Below the pieces are notes generated by a model, which was not told the origin of the DNA, ran no database searches, and worked only from the letters and a program-made list of their open reading frames with translations. The position numbers and the translations under genes are program-made. DNA of 64,000 nucleotides from Photobacterium profundum (GTDB lineage: Bacteria; Pseudomonadota; Gammaproteobacteria; Enterobacterales; Vibrionaceae): assembly GCF_003026285.1 (NCBI RefSeq), contig NZ_PYOD01000020.1, positions 1-64,000 on the forward strand, read 5' to 3'. Shown piece by piece: positions 8,213-17,284 of the stretch (position 1 is its first letter; every line of letters begins with the position of its first letter).

Positions 8213-9796
8213 ATGAACCTCATCCATTATTCAGATTCCGCTTGGTCGGTTCTTCCCCCATTGTTGGCGGTAATTCTCGCTGTTACTACTCGACGAGTAC
8301 TGTTATCACTCGGAACAGGCATTGTTTCCGGCGCCCTTATGCTGACGCATTTTTCACCCACAGAGGCGCTAAACTACCTATTCGATAAAGTACTTAGCAT
8401 TGTGTGGGTTAACGGTAACCTAAACAGCGATAACGCCAATATGATCATCTTCATGTTATTGCTTGGTGCATTGATCAGCCTGATGAGTGTCTCTGGTGCG
8501 ACTCAAGCCTTTGCCGATTGGGCTGCTGTACGTTGTAAGGATCGCCGCAGTGCAAAATCGTTAACAGGTCTAATGGTATTTATCTTTTTTATTGATGACT
8601 TCTTCCATAGCCTGTCAGTAGGTGCCATCTGTCGCCCGGTCACCGACCGCTTCCAAATTTCGCGTGCCAAGCTGGCTTATTTGCTCGATTCAACCGCCGC
8701 ACCCGTTTGTGTGATAATGCCTATCTCGTCTTGGGGGGCTTATATCATCGCGCTAATTGGCGGCATTATGGTCGCGCATAACGTCACAGACCAAAGCCCC
8801 ATTGCAGCTTTTGTCGAGATGATCCCGATGAACCTGTACGCGGTATTTACTCTTGTCATGGTGCTCTGTGTTATTGCTTTTCAGCTTGATATCGGTCCAA
8901 TGCGTAAACATGAAGAACGGGCACTGGAAGGACAATTATGGGATGAATCTCGCGGTCGTCCACCCGGCCTTGATATTGAAACGCCTGAAGGCAGCAATGG
9001 CGGCATGATTGACATGGTACTTCCGATCCTGACGCTGACAGCAGCGGCGGTCTACTTCATGATCCAATCTGGTGCGACAGTGCTAACGGCAAAAGGCCTC
9101 GATTTTAGCGTAATAGGAGCTTTCGAACACACCAATGTCGGTTCTTCACTGGTATACGGGGCGATCTGTAGTCTGGTGGTTTCTGTGGTACTGGCACTTC
9201 GTTTGAAGCTAAGTGCAAAAATCTGGCTAAAAGCAGCGCCACAAGGTATCAGCGCTATGCTACCCGCTATCATTATTCTGTTCTTTGCTTGGACAATCGG
9301 TTCTGTCGTACGGGACATGGAAACAGGCATGTATTTAGCTTCTATGGCCAGTGGTAATATTCCAGTTGAAATGTTGCCTGCAGTGATCTTCGTGCTGTCT
9401 TGTGCGATGGCATTTGCAACGGGAACCAGCTGGGGAACTTTCGGGATTATGCTACCGCTAGCGGGCGATATTGCAGCCGCGAGTGATATCAGCATGTTGC
9501 TACCAATGCTGTCTGCCGTTCTTGCAGGTGCTGTTTTTGGTGACCACAGTTCACCCATTTCCAGTACCAGCATTTTGTCAGCCACTGGTGCTGGTTGCCA
9601 TCATATGGATCACGTACTCACTCAACTTCCTTATGCGATTTCTGTTGCTTTTGGCGCCCTGCTTGGCTACATCGCGATCGGTTATACCCATTCTACATGG
9701 GCTGGCCTTATTGTCAGCGGTCTGTGGTTTGTAGTGTTTTGCTTATTTGCTTTGCGTAAAAATCAACCTGTTATGAGTATGGCCGAAGCCCGATAG
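8213..9796 (+). CDS. lysW: NhaC-family transporter, probable lysine transporter (LysW type)
   Basis: This is a 527-residue membrane protein with about 12 transmembrane segments of the NhaC/ion-transporter superfamily. Typical segments are SLMSVSGATQAFADWA, FIDDFFHSLSVGAICRP, VCVIMPISSWGAY and ATGTSWGTFGIMLPLAGDIAAA, and the GDHSSPISSTSILSATGA segment near residues 443-460 carries the conserved charged and small residues. Most NhaC proteins are Na+/H+ antiporters, but the lysine riboswitch immediately upstream makes lysine transport the better inference, as earlier comparative work on L boxes in Vibrionaceae suggested. Since the switch is normally off at high lysine, uptake rather than export is expected. 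It is a single gene with a leader of about 265 nt. Confidence 0.8.
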   Translation: MNLIHYSDSAWSVLPPLLAVILAVTTRRVLLSLGTGIVSGALMLTHFSPTEALNYLFDKVLSIVWVNGNLNSDNANMIIFMLLLGALISLMSVSGATQAFADWAAVRCKDRRSAKSLTGLMVFIFFIDDFFHSLSVGAICRPVTDRFQISRAKLAYLLDSTAAPVCVIMPISSWGAYIIALIGGIMVAHNVTDQSPIAAFVEMIPMNLYAVFTLVMVLCVIAFQLDIGPMRKHEERALEGQLWDESRGRPPGLDIETPEGSNGGMIDMVLPILTLTAAAVYFMIQSGATVLTAKGLDFSVIGAFEHTNVGSSLVYGAICSLVVSVVLALRLKLSAKIWLKAAPQGISAMLPAIIILFFAWTIGSVVRDMETGMYLASMASGNIPVEMLPAVIFVLSCAMAFATGTSWGTFGIMLPLAGDIAAASDISMLLPMLSAVLAGAVFGDHSSPISSTSILSATGAGCHHMDHVLTQLPYAISVAFGALLGYIAIGYTHSTWAGLIVSGLWFVVFCLFALRKNQPVMSMAEAR

Positions 9797-9826
9797 TAGA
9801 CACTCGCCCTCCAATTACCCTATTCC

Positions 9827-9868
9827 CTTTCACATCAAACATCCTCCTCTGGGTACTTGATGTGAAAG
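9827..9868. terminator. Hairpin after the lysine transporter gene
   Basis: CTTTCACATCAA and TTGATGTGAAAG form a perfect 12-bp inverted repeat with an 18-nt loop. There is no T-run, so it may protect the 3' end or be a weak terminator. Confidence 0.45.
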
Positions 9869-9987
9869 TAGAGAATTTGACATTCAGTCGGTTATCTTGA
9901 AGCAGCTTGGGTATAACAGTAGCCAAGGGGGTATGCTAATATCGAGAATCACCAGTTAACAAGCTCATAATAATTGGAATTTAGAAC

Positions 9988-10794
9988 ATGAAAGTCATCT
10001 CATTTAATATTAATGGTCTTCGCGCTCGTCTTCACCAACTTCAAGCTTTGATTGAAAAACACCAACCCGATGTGATTGGTCTACAAGAAATCAAAGTACA
10101 TGATGAGGTTTTCCCTCTCGCAGACGTTGAAGCCATGGGCTACAAAGTTTATCACCATGGTCAAAAAGCCCATTACGGTGTGGCTATGTTGTGTAAACAA
10201 GAGCCAATTAACGTTCAAAAGGGATTTCCAACTGATGATGAAGACGCACAACGTCGCATGATCATGGCGACCTTTGAACAAGAAGATGGCAAAAAAGTGA
10301 CAGTGTTAAATGGCTATTTCCCACAAGGTGAAAACCTGAGCCACGAAACAAAATTCCCAGCAAAAGAAAAGTTCTATGCTGATTTAATGAATTACTTAAA
10401 CACTCATCATACTAACGAAGAAGAAGTAATTGTGATGGGTGATATTAATATTAGCCCGATTGACCTAGATATCGGTATCGGCCCAGCCAATGCCAAGCGC
10501 TGGTTAAAAACCGGAAAATGTTCATTTCAGCTGATTGAACGAGAATGGCTAAAAACCTTAATGGACTGGGGATTCACCGATACATTCCGTCAGTTACACC
10601 CTGATGTAGATGACCAATTCTCGTGGTTCGACTATCGTTCAAAAGGTTTTGTAGATAACCGTGGTTTACGTATTGATGTTGTACTTGCGACACCATCGCT
10701 TGCTGCTCGTTGTATCGATGCTGGCATTGATTATGAATTACGCGGCATTGAGAAACCGTCTGATCACGCGCCTATATGGTCAACATTTAAATAA
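9988..10794 (+). CDS. xthA: Exodeoxyribonuclease III
   Basis: The protein has 268 residues, the same length as E. coli XthA. It is a Mg2+-dependent AP endonuclease and 3'-5' exonuclease acting in base-excision repair. The catalytic elements are [10 protein letters not shown] (N7), LQEIK (E34), VMGDINISP with the Asp/Asn pair, LRIDVVLA and SDHAPIW with the catalytic His near the C-terminus. It is followed after 74 nt by grxB on the same strand, so the two may be cotranscribed. Confidence 0.96.
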   Translation: MKVISFNINGLRARLHQLQALIEKHQPDVIGLQEIKVHDEVFPLADVEAMGYKVYHHGQKAHYGVAMLCKQEPINVQKGFPTDDEDAQRRMIMATFEQEDGKKVTVLNGYFPQGENLSHETKFPAKEKFYADLMNYLNTHHTNEEEVIVMGDINISPIDLDIGIGPANAKRWLKTGKCSFQLIEREWLKTLMDWGFTDTFRQLHPDVDDQFSWFDYRSKGFVDNRGLRIDVVLATPSLAARCIDAGIDYELRGIEKPSDHAPIWSTFK

Positions 10795-10868
10795 ACTCGT
10801 TTATCCCCATTGTGCAAGCTCATGAAAACAAGCTTGCACGTTTACCTTCAGCACTCGCAGGAAAACAC

Positions 10869-11519
10869 ATGAAATTATTTACTTTTGATCATTGTCCATT
10901 TTGTATAAAAGCGATGATGGTTGTCGGTTATAAAAAGGCAGATATTGAATTCGTCACGTTACAAAATCACGATATTGAAGCGCGTATTGAGAAAGTCGGT
11001 GCTAACTTAGTTCCTATTTTACAAAAGCCTGATGGCAGCTATATGGCAGAGAGTCTCGATATTGCAGCTTACATCGATCAACTCGATGGCAAGCCAACGT
11101 TAGGACAAAGCGTTGATGCAAGTAAGATCGCACAATGGTCAGAGAAAACACGCCCATACAGCAGTTTATTGCTTTACCCTCGCTGGCTAAAAATTGATTT
11201 ACCCGAATTTCAGTGCCAAGAAGCTAAAGATTGGTTCCATAACAAAAAGTCAGCGATGATCGATGGATCATTTGATGATGCTTTTTCACATTCCGCACAA
11301 TATATCACAGCATTAAATGCAGTCTTAACAGATCTCGATTGGTTAATTTTGCCATCTGAACGTGATAACAATCTAACGTATGACGATGTGAATCTGTTCC
11401 CTTCTTTACGCAACTTAACCGTCGTTAAAGGGCTCGTATTCCCAGCACAAGTACGCCGATACATTGATGAAGTGGCAGTATTAACTAACATCAATTTATA
11501 CGATAACGTCGCGCTGTAG
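10869..11519 (+). CDS. grxB: Glutaredoxin 2
   Basis: The protein is 216 residues, matching the 215 of E. coli Grx2, the GST-like glutaredoxin. The redox motif C9-P-F-C12 lies in the N-terminal thioredoxin domain (TFDHCPFCIKAMMV), followed by the cis-proline strand NLVPILQKPDGSYMAES, and residues about 85-216 form the helical GST-like domain. The start is the ATG at 10869, preceded by AGGAAAA; an in-frame GTG 57 nt upstream would add residues absent from the family. It reduces mixed glutathione disulfides in the cytoplasm. Confidence 0.93.
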   Translation: MKLFTFDHCPFCIKAMMVVGYKKADIEFVTLQNHDIEARIEKVGANLVPILQKPDGSYMAESLDIAAYIDQLDGKPTLGQSVDASKIAQWSEKTRPYSSLLLYPRWLKIDLPEFQCQEAKDWFHNKKSAMIDGSFDDAFSHSAQYITALNAVLTDLDWLILPSERDNNLTYDDVNLFPSLRNLTVVKGLVFPAQVRRYIDEVAVLTNINLYDNVAL

Positions 11520-11537
11520 TTGAACATAAGTACACAC

Positions 11538-11581
11538 AAAAAAGCCCAGATGTGTCCGTTAGTAACGGGAACGTCTGGGCT
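11538..11581 (-). terminator. Terminator of the artPIQM-type operon
   Basis: AGCCCAGACG pairs with CATCTGGGCT around a loop that can itself pair (CCGTTA/TAACGG). On the minus strand a run of six T follows, 38 nt past the artM stop. Confidence 0.8.
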
Positions 11582-11619
11582 CATCTAATAACCTGTATTA
11601 ATCTAATAAGACAGCGTGC

Positions 11620-12297
11620 TTACACAATCGGCCTTAAGTGTTGCAGCCAATGTTGCTCTAATTTTTTAAAGCCCCAGATAATAGTAAATGTAAGTACCAT
11701 ATAGCACATACCTGCAAAAAGGTAAGATTCGAATGGCGCATAATAACGCGAGTTAACTATACGAGCCGCCCCCGTCAAATCAACAATAGTTACGATACCT
11801 GCCACTGCAGAACCATGAACCATAAAAATCACTTCATTACTGTATGCGGGTAATGCTCGACGCATCGCACTGGGTAAAATAATACGGCGAAATGCTTGTG
11901 GTGTACTCATTCCATACGCTTTTGCAGCTTCAATCTCACCTTTCGGTAAGCTATTAATTGCCCCTCGGATAATCTCTGAAGTATAAGCAGCTGTATTTAA
12001 AATAAAGACAAAAAGTGCACAAAACCATGCTTCTTGCCACAAGGTACCTTGTACCTCAATAAGCTGACTTAACCCGTAATACACCAAATACAGCTGGATT
12101 AATAAAGGCGTACCACGGAAAAAATAGATATAAGCCCAAGCTGGAAAATAGATCATCGGATTTTTACTATTACGGGCAATGCCGACTGGTATAGCAATAA
12201 TTAACCCAATAACCAGTGCAACTGCGACCATCCACACCGTGGTGATAAACCCATCAAGGTAAAGATCCCAGCTTTCAAAAAGAATACTAAAGTCCAT
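11620..12297 (-). CDS. artM: Polar amino acid ABC transporter permease, ArtM/HisM type
   Basis: This 225-residue inner-membrane permease has about five transmembrane segments. The conserved coupling loop for the ATPase is present as EAAKAYGMSTPQAFRRIILPSAMRRALPAYSNE (shown in part: EAAKAYGMS, residues about 135-143). The segment YFFRGTPLLIQLYLVYYGL is typical of the HisM/ArtM branch. It follows artQ after 3 nt, forming the last gene of an operon in the order P-I-Q-M. With ArtQ it would form the membrane channel for arginine or a related basic amino acid. Confidence 0.9.
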   Translation of the reverse strand: MDFSILFESWDLYLDGFITTVWMVAVALVIGLIIAIPVGIARNSKNPMIYFPAWAYIYFFRGTPLLIQLYLVYYGLSQLIEVQGTLWQEAWFCALFVFILNTAAYTSEIIRGAINSLPKGEIEAAKAYGMSTPQAFRRIILPSAMRRALPAYSNEVIFMVHGSAVAGIVTIVDLTGAARIVNSRYYAPFESYLFAGMCYMVLTFTIIWGFKKLEQHWLQHLRPIV

Positions 12298-12300
12298 ATA

Positions 12301-13041
12301 TTACCTCGTATGAATGCTAAATCGACGCTCAGCCCACTTAAGTGCTGATGTAGACAGTGTGGTGAACAATAAGAAAATAACTGCGATGGTCATATAAAAG
12401 GTAAATGGCATTTGCGTTGCACCTGCCGCCAACGACCCTTTACGGACCATGTCGTCTAAACCAATAATCGATACCAGCGCTGTTGTTTTAAGTAGTACTA
12501 ACCAGTTATTACCAAAACCCGGTAACGCATGTCGGATCATTTGCGGTAATAAAATTCGATGAAAAGATTTAAAGCTGCTCATGCCATATGCTTTGCCAGC
12601 TTCAAGCTCTCCTTTATCCACCGATAAAATTGCACCACGGAACGTTTCTGCCATATAAGCACCAAAGATAAAACCAATGGTTAAGACGCCAGCCACAAAA
12701 GGGCTTATTTCAATATAGTCAGGTAAGTAGGCCGTCCACTCGTGAGTTGGATCACTGGATGTAAAATATTCATTAAACCATTCATTGATGCGATACAAAC
12801 TATCGTTAAGCAGCATTTGCCCACCGAAAAAAATCAGCATCATCAATACAAGGTCAGGAATACCACGAATGACTGTGGTATAGATGGTAGCAATGGCTCT
12901 TGCCCAACGGTATGGCGATAGTTTCGCCAATGCACCAAGCATACCTAAGATTACTGCGAATAAGAGTGACAACAACGCAACCTGGACTGTTACCCAAGCA
13001 CCTTCTGCCAATGCCCATTCATATCCTTTTAAATCTAACAC
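12301..13041 (-). CDS. artQ: Polar amino acid ABC transporter permease, ArtQ/HisQ type
   Basis: This is a 246-residue permease partner of the ArtM-like protein. It starts with GTG, supported by GGAGAT about 7 nt upstream. The ATPase-coupling motif is ELEAGKAYGMSSFKSFHRI, and VVIRGIPDLVLMMLIFFGGQ-like residues (about 56-75) mark the membrane core. An extra loop of roughly 25 residues around 80-105 (RINEWFNEYFTSSDPTHEW) is longer than in E. coli ArtQ. It follows the binding-protein gene after 111 nt that hold a hairpin, which probably lowers permease expression relative to the binding protein. Confidence 0.9.
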   Translation of the reverse strand: MLDLKGYEWALAEGAWVTVQVALLSLLFAVILGMLGALAKLSPYRWARAIATIYTTVIRGIPDLVLMMLIFFGGQMLLNDSLYRINEWFNEYFTSSDPTHEWTAYLPDYIEISPFVAGVLTIGFIFGAYMAETFRGAILSVDKGELEAGKAYGMSSFKSFHRILLPQMIRHALPGFGNNWLVLLKTTALVSIIGLDDMVRKGSLAAGATQMPFTFYMTIAVIFLLFTTLSTSALKWAERRFSIHTR

Positions 13042-13052
13042 GACAGATCTCC

Positions 13053-13087
13053 AAAAAAGGCCTAAAAGCTATAGCCATTAGGCCCTT
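13053..13087 (-). terminator. Intra-operon attenuator between binding protein and permease genes
   Basis: On the minus strand GGCCTAA and TTTAGGCC pair around an inner GGCTATAGCT-like stem, followed by six T. It lies between artI and artQ, the usual place for a hairpin that keeps permease levels below binding-protein levels. Confidence 0.7.
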
Positions 13088-13152
13088 GAAAATACAGCTT
13101 CGGTCATCAAAGCTTAAATTGGTAATATTAAGTTTAAATACAAAATATCTAA

Positions 13153-13929
13153 TTATTGACCGTAAACATCGTAAGCAAAGTACTTAGCCGCAATTTCTTG
13201 GTAAATACCTTTTTCACGTAGTGAGATAATCGCTGCATCTAGCTTCTTGGTCAGCTCTTTGTCTTGCTTACGTAATGCAATACCAAAGCCTTCACCAAAC
13301 CATTTAGGATCAGTTAACGAAGGACCAATAAACTCATACCCTTCACCACCTTCTTTATTAATCAGACCTTCTTCTAGTGCAGAAGCATCACCCAATACGC
13401 TAGCAATACGACCCGCTTTAAGATCAAGGTAAGCATCATCAAAAGAACCGTAACGAACAATAGTCACTGAGTCGCCATAGTTATCAGTTAGGTATTTATC
13501 GTGTGTAGTCGCACGTTGAACGCCAATTTTCACACCTTTTAAACCTTCTTTAGTAAAGTCGATTTCAGTGCCTTTTTTAGCAACAAACTTGTTCGGGATA
13601 AGCGCATATTTACCCGTAAAATCAATCTTTTTCTTACGTTCTTCAGTGATCGACATTGCAGCAATGATTGCATCATATTTACGAGCAAGTAGAGAAGGAA
13701 TTATGCCATCCCAATCTTGAGCAACGATCTTACACTTCGTTTGAAGTTCTTTACAAAGTGCATTGGCCATATCAACATCAAAGCCTTTCAGCTCGCCACT
13801 TGGCTCAGTCCAGCTAAATGGAGGGTAAGCACCTTCAATACCGAAGCGCACTTCTTTGTACTCTTTTGCTTGTAAAGATGTTGCACCCAATGCCGAAACC
13901 ATTGCTGCTGCCAAAATCCATTTTTTCAT
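13153..13929 (-). CDS. artI: Periplasmic basic amino acid-binding protein (ArtI/HisJ type)
   Basis: The protein is 258 residues from the ATG of MKKWILAAAMV, with GGAGAAG upstream; an in-frame start 45 nt earlier is not needed. It has a Sec signal peptide ending LQAKEYKE (cleavage near residue 21). The mature protein is a family 3 solute-binding protein: GAYPPFSWTEPSGELKGFDVD near the N-terminus, QDWDGIIPSL, SITEERKKKIDFT and the GDASALEEGL hinge. It is close to HisJ/ArgT/ArtI proteins that bind arginine, lysine, ornithine or histidine. The ArgR-like box upstream of the operon favours arginine, but that is inference. Confidence 0.92.
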   Translation of the reverse strand: MKKWILAAAMVSALGATSLQAKEYKEVRFGIEGAYPPFSWTEPSGELKGFDVDMANALCKELQTKCKIVAQDWDGIIPSLLARKYDAIIAAMSITEERKKKIDFTGKYALIPNKFVAKKGTEIDFTKEGLKGVKIGVQRATTHDKYLTDNYGDSVTIVRYGSFDDAYLDLKAGRIASVLGDASALEEGLINKEGGEGYEFIGPSLTDPKWFGEGFGIALRKQDKELTKKLDAAIISLREKGIYQEIAAKYFAYDVYGQ

Positions 13930-14052
13930 CTTACTTCTCCTATGATATTTACCGTCTGCTGCATGCCCCAACATCGTTCAGCAGCCACCTTGTCATTTAT
14001 TTTACAAATGTATTCAATTAGCTATCTAACATTTATGAACAAATACTCATCT

Positions 14053-14823
14053 CTAATAAATGGAAGAGATAAACTTTTGTAATCGTTCTGATTCTGGATT
14101 TGTGAATAATTTTTCAGGATGGCCTTGTTCTTCAACAATACCCTGATGTAAAAACATCACTTGATTTGATACATCACGGGCAAACGCCATTTCATGGGTG
14201 ACCACTAACATGGTACGGCCTTCTTGTGCCAAATCTTGCATTACTCCTAACACTTCCCCGACTAATTCAGGATCAAGCGCAGAGGTGGGCTCATCAAAAA
14301 GCATCACTTCAGGGTCAACTGCCAATGCGCGAGCTATCGCTGCACGTTGTTGCTGTCCACCAGACAAATGACCAGGATAATAATGACGTCGCTCATAAAG
14401 ACCGACTTTCTTTAAAAGGGCTTCAGCCTTTTCAATAGCTTCTGCTTTAGGCACACCTAAAACATGAATAGGTGCTTCAATAACGTTTCCTAGAACCGTC
14501 ATATGCGACCATAAATTGAATCCTTGAAAGACCATAGCTAAACGGGAACGAATACGTTGTACTTGCTTTTCATCAACCGGTAAAAATTCACCACGACGAT
14601 TATTCTTCATTTGAATGAGTTCGCCATTAACCCAAATTTCACCCTGAGTCGGAATTTCTAACAAATTAACACATCGAAGAAAGGTACTCTTACCTGAACC
14701 TGATGATCCAATAATAGAGATAACATCGCCTCGGTGAGCCGTCAAAGAGATCCCTTTTAGCACCTCGTTCTGACCGAAAGACTTATGTAGGTCCTTTACT
14801 TCAAGCGCCACTACATCTGTCAT
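14053..14823 (-). CDS. artP: Polar amino acid ABC transporter ATP-binding protein (ArtP/HisP type)
   Basis: This 256-residue ATPase energises the ArtQM channel. The Walker A is GSSGSGKST, the signature is LSGGQQQRAAIARAL, the Walker B is VMLFDEPTSALDP and the switch His is in VVTHEM. The start at the ATG of MTDVVALEVKDL is supported by AGGAG 9 nt upstream and by the family length (HisP is 257); the frame stays open for 36 more codons upstream without support. It is the first gene of a P-I-Q-M operon and lies divergent from an oligopeptide-type binding protein. Confidence 0.92.
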   Translation of the reverse strand: MTDVVALEVKDLHKSFGQNEVLKGISLTAHRGDVISIIGSSGSGKSTFLRCVNLLEIPTQGEIWVNGELIQMKNNRRGEFLPVDEKQVQRIRSRLAMVFQGFNLWSHMTVLGNVIEAPIHVLGVPKAEAIEKAEALLKKVGLYERRHYYPGHLSGGQQQRAAIARALAVDPEVMLFDEPTSALDPELVGEVLGVMQDLAQEGRTMLVVTHEMAFARDVSNQVMFLHQGIVEEQGHPEKLFTNPESERLQKFISSIY

Positions 14824-14972
14824 GTGCGCTAACTCCTGTAGCTCCATAAAATCGAGAAATTGCTCGCAAAATGTTTGTCTGTTTGCAAACACATTCATGA
14901 AGGTATCACCACGAAATACAATTGGCAACATTTTGTTAACTTTAAGGGTTTGGTATTAATAGTCAATCAAAG

Positions 14973-14990
14973 CGAATATTTACGCATAAA
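14973..14990. promoter_or_regulatory. Candidate ArgR box upstream of artP
   Basis: Read on the minus strand, TTTATGCGTAAATATTCG resembles ARG boxes (TGCATAAAAATTCA type), matching 11 of 14 positions of the artP-type sequence I recall from E. coli. It lies 150 bp upstream of artP. A single box is weaker evidence than the usual pair. Confidence 0.4.
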
Positions 14991-15090
14991 TACCCGTATG
15001 GTGCGATTTGCCAACACTTTGTGCATACTGTAAATTAACAAAATGAAATGGCATGTTTTTGTCTTGTTGTTGGCTGTATTAGGTTGGTAT

Positions 15091-16818
15091 ATGTTTCAAT
15101 TATCATTTCAACTGAACTTTCGTGTTGTTTTCCCGCTGCTATCCCTTCTCTTATCTATGTTTTCCAGCATTGTTCTAGCACAAGAAGAAGGTGGTAGAAA
15201 GGACACTGTTCTTACCCTTGTTCCCGAGTATAAAGATCAGATAATTGCAAATTTTAACCCTTATTCAACGTCTAGCATGCCAACGACACATGAGTTCATG
15301 TTTGAACCCTTGATTATTTTTAATACTCGGCAGAATAATCAACCAGAATATCGGCTGGCAACAGGCTACAAGCTTGATGATGATCTGAGTGGCATTAGTT
15401 TTACCCTTAGAGATGGTGTTCAGTGGTCAGATGGAAAACCCTTCACTGTCGATGATGTTCTATTTTCATTTTTACTTGTTAAAAAATACCCAGCACTTGA
15501 CTCACATGGCATAAATAAATGGGTAAAGTTGGTAAAAAAACAAAGTGCAAACGAGATCTATATCAAACTAAACAAGCCAAATGCTCTTATCGCGTTTACA
15601 TTAGTGCTACTTCCGATTGTTCCCCAACATCAATGGGCATTCATTACTGATCCACTTCGATACGCAAACTCTACTCCCATTGGAACGGGGCCGTTTACAT
15701 CAATTGAATCCTTAAATCAAAGTGGCTATTTGCAGTGTAAAAACCCCTATTACTGGCAAGCAGAGCAAAGACACATTGATTGCCTTCGATATCCCAAAGT
15801 CATCAATAATGACGATTTCATATCTCGTATCATGACCGGAGAGTTTGACTGGACTGGATCGTTCATTCCCGATATAGAACGCAACTACGCCTCTTTTTCC
15901 CCTCATTTTAAATATTGGTTGCCCCCTGCGAGCACCATCAGTTTATTTTTCAATTTCAAAGCAGCCGATCCGGAATTACAGACATTAATTAGCCACGTCG
16001 AATTTCGTCGTGCGATTTCGATGAGCATTCGTCGTCAATTTTTGATTGATATAGCGGCATTCGGTCAGGGGGAAGTGTCACACTTAGCATCAGGCATGAG
16101 CCAAGGTTTTGAGCAATGGGAAGATCCATTGAGCAATGAAAAGTATCAACAATACATGCGCTATACCCCTTTGCTGGCCAAAGAGTTATTAGATGAACTG
16201 CATGTTAGAGACGGTAATAATGATGGCTGGCGAGATTTACCGTCGGGCAAAGCACTCGAATTAACCATCTTGACACCTAATGGGTGGTCTGATTTTGATA
16301 CCACCGCTTTACTCCTTGCTGACATGCTGCAAGAAGTCGGCATTAAAGTCAGCACACTACAGGTAGATTTTAGAGAATTTAATGAAAGGCTAAGCGCGGG
16401 TGATTTTACGGCGGCTTTAACGAATTACCCACAAGGCCCTACACCCTATAAGTATTTTGACTCAGCATTTAATAGCGCTTATCAAGCACCACAACACCCT
16501 CGCTATGCCAAACATTTCTACAAAAACACAAAAATAGATGAGTTGCTGGCACAATTCCCGATAGCTTCAACGCCAGAGAAACGTCAGGCTATTATTTACG
16601 ATCTCAGTAATATCGTTGCCAGTAAACAAATCACAGTACCTCTGTATAACACGGTGCAGTTTTTCCAGTACAACACACAACGATTTACAGGGTGGTTTAA
16701 TGAAGAAAACCCCAAAGCAAGCCCACTTGTATGGCCGCAAGCACCAGAACGTTTATTACATGTATTGGCGCTAAAACCAGTCGCGATGAAAACGGTTGAT
16801 ATCAAAGCTGCACTTTAA
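15091..16818 (+). CDS. Orphan family 5 (oligopeptide-type) extracellular solute-binding protein
   Basis: From the ATG at 15091, which has AGG 7 nt upstream, the protein is 575 residues with a signal peptide ending in SSIVLA^QEE. An in-frame ATG at 15043 would add 16 hydrophobic residues and has no ribosome site. The body matches the SBP_bac_5 fold: EFMFEPLIIFN, LATGYKLDDDLSGISFTLRDGVQWSDGKPFTVDDV (given in part: LRDGVQWSDGKPFTVDDV) and GTGPFTSIE. Relatives bind peptides, oligosaccharides or nickel. No permease or ATPase genes are adjacent, so it either shares a distant importer or acts in sensing. It converges on the ArsR gene. Confidence 0.82.
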   Translation: MFQLSFQLNFRVVFPLLSLLLSMFSSIVLAQEEGGRKDTVLTLVPEYKDQIIANFNPYSTSSMPTTHEFMFEPLIIFNTRQNNQPEYRLATGYKLDDDLSGISFTLRDGVQWSDGKPFTVDDVLFSFLLVKKYPALDSHGINKWVKLVKKQSANEIYIKLNKPNALIAFTLVLLPIVPQHQWAFITDPLRYANSTPIGTGPFTSIESLNQSGYLQCKNPYYWQAEQRHIDCLRYPKVINNDDFISRIMTGEFDWTGSFIPDIERNYASFSPHFKYWLPPASTISLFFNFKAADPELQTLISHVEFRRAISMSIRRQFLIDIAAFGQGEVSHLASGMSQGFEQWEDPLSNEKYQQYMRYTPLLAKELLDELHVRDGNNDGWRDLPSGKALELTILTPNGWSDFDTTALLLADMLQEVGIKVSTLQVDFREFNERLSAGDFTAALTNYPQGPTPYKYFDSAFNSAYQAPQHPRYAKHFYKNTKIDELLAQFPIASTPEKRQAIIYDLSNIVASKQITVPLYNTVQFFQYNTQRFTGWFNEENPKASPLVWPQAPERLLHVLALKPVAMKTVDIKAAL

Positions 16819-16833
16819 TTATCGGCAGTTCTT

Positions 16834-17127
16834 TTATTCTGTGGGCGTACTGCAACATTCATCTTGTAGAAAACCGATTACGCCCTCTAAAACATCATAT
16901 TGTGGAAGACAGTATAATGTACGTCCGTCTCGGTGTTGTTTTACTAAACCTGCAGACATTAAACTGGAGATGTGGTGCGATAAGGTTGACCCAGGAATAG
17001 ATAACTCTTCCTGTAATCGCCCAACAGGTAACCCATCATGACCCGATTTAACCAAGTGTTTAAAAATAAACAGCCGTGTAGGATGACCTAACTCTTTTAG
17101 TGCTTTTGCGACAAACTCTAATTCCAT
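16834..17127 (-). CDS. ArsR-family winged-helix regulator
   Basis: The 97-residue protein is a typical ArsR/SmtB-type repressor: LKELGHPTRLFIFKHL near the N-terminus, then the recognition helix GSTLSHHISSLMSAGLV and the wing HRDGRTLYCLP. The C-terminus carries DECCS with adjacent cysteines, and another cysteine lies in the wing. These could bind metal or sense thiol chemistry, but the classical ELCVCDL metal motif is absent. No metal resistance gene is next to it; the nearest gene on the same strand is yfcC, separated by a terminator. Confidence 0.88.
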   Translation of the reverse strand: MELEFVAKALKELGHPTRLFIFKHLVKSGHDGLPVGRLQEELSIPGSTLSHHISSLMSAGLVKQHRDGRTLYCLPQYDVLEGVIGFLQDECCSTPTE

Positions 17128-17206
17128 TATCTATCCTGTTAGCTACTCTGTTGTCTGTATCGCTAGATCTGAGTTCTAACGCGTTTTGATTCGATCATTA
17201 TAATAG

Positions 17207-17250
17207 AAAAGAGGTGAATACCGAAGGTTAGCCCTCCTATATTCACCTCT
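17207..17250 (-). terminator. Terminator of the dipeptidase-yfcC operon
   Basis: AGAGGTGAATA (17210-17220) and TATTCACCTCT (17240-17250) form a perfect 11-bp stem. On the minus strand TTTTC follows, downstream of the yfcC stop codon. Confidence 0.65.
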
Positions 17251-17284
17251 CACCAGATTTGTACAAAAAATGCTTACCGAATGA

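Noticed and set aside
9052-9585. Open frame of 177 codons on the minus strand within the lysine transporter gene
   Set aside because: It mirrors the transporter coding sequence, which has clear family motifs on the plus strand.
11210-11584. Open frame on the minus strand covering the 3' part of grxB
   Set aside because: It overlaps grxB and a terminator hairpin; its composition is that of a shadow frame.
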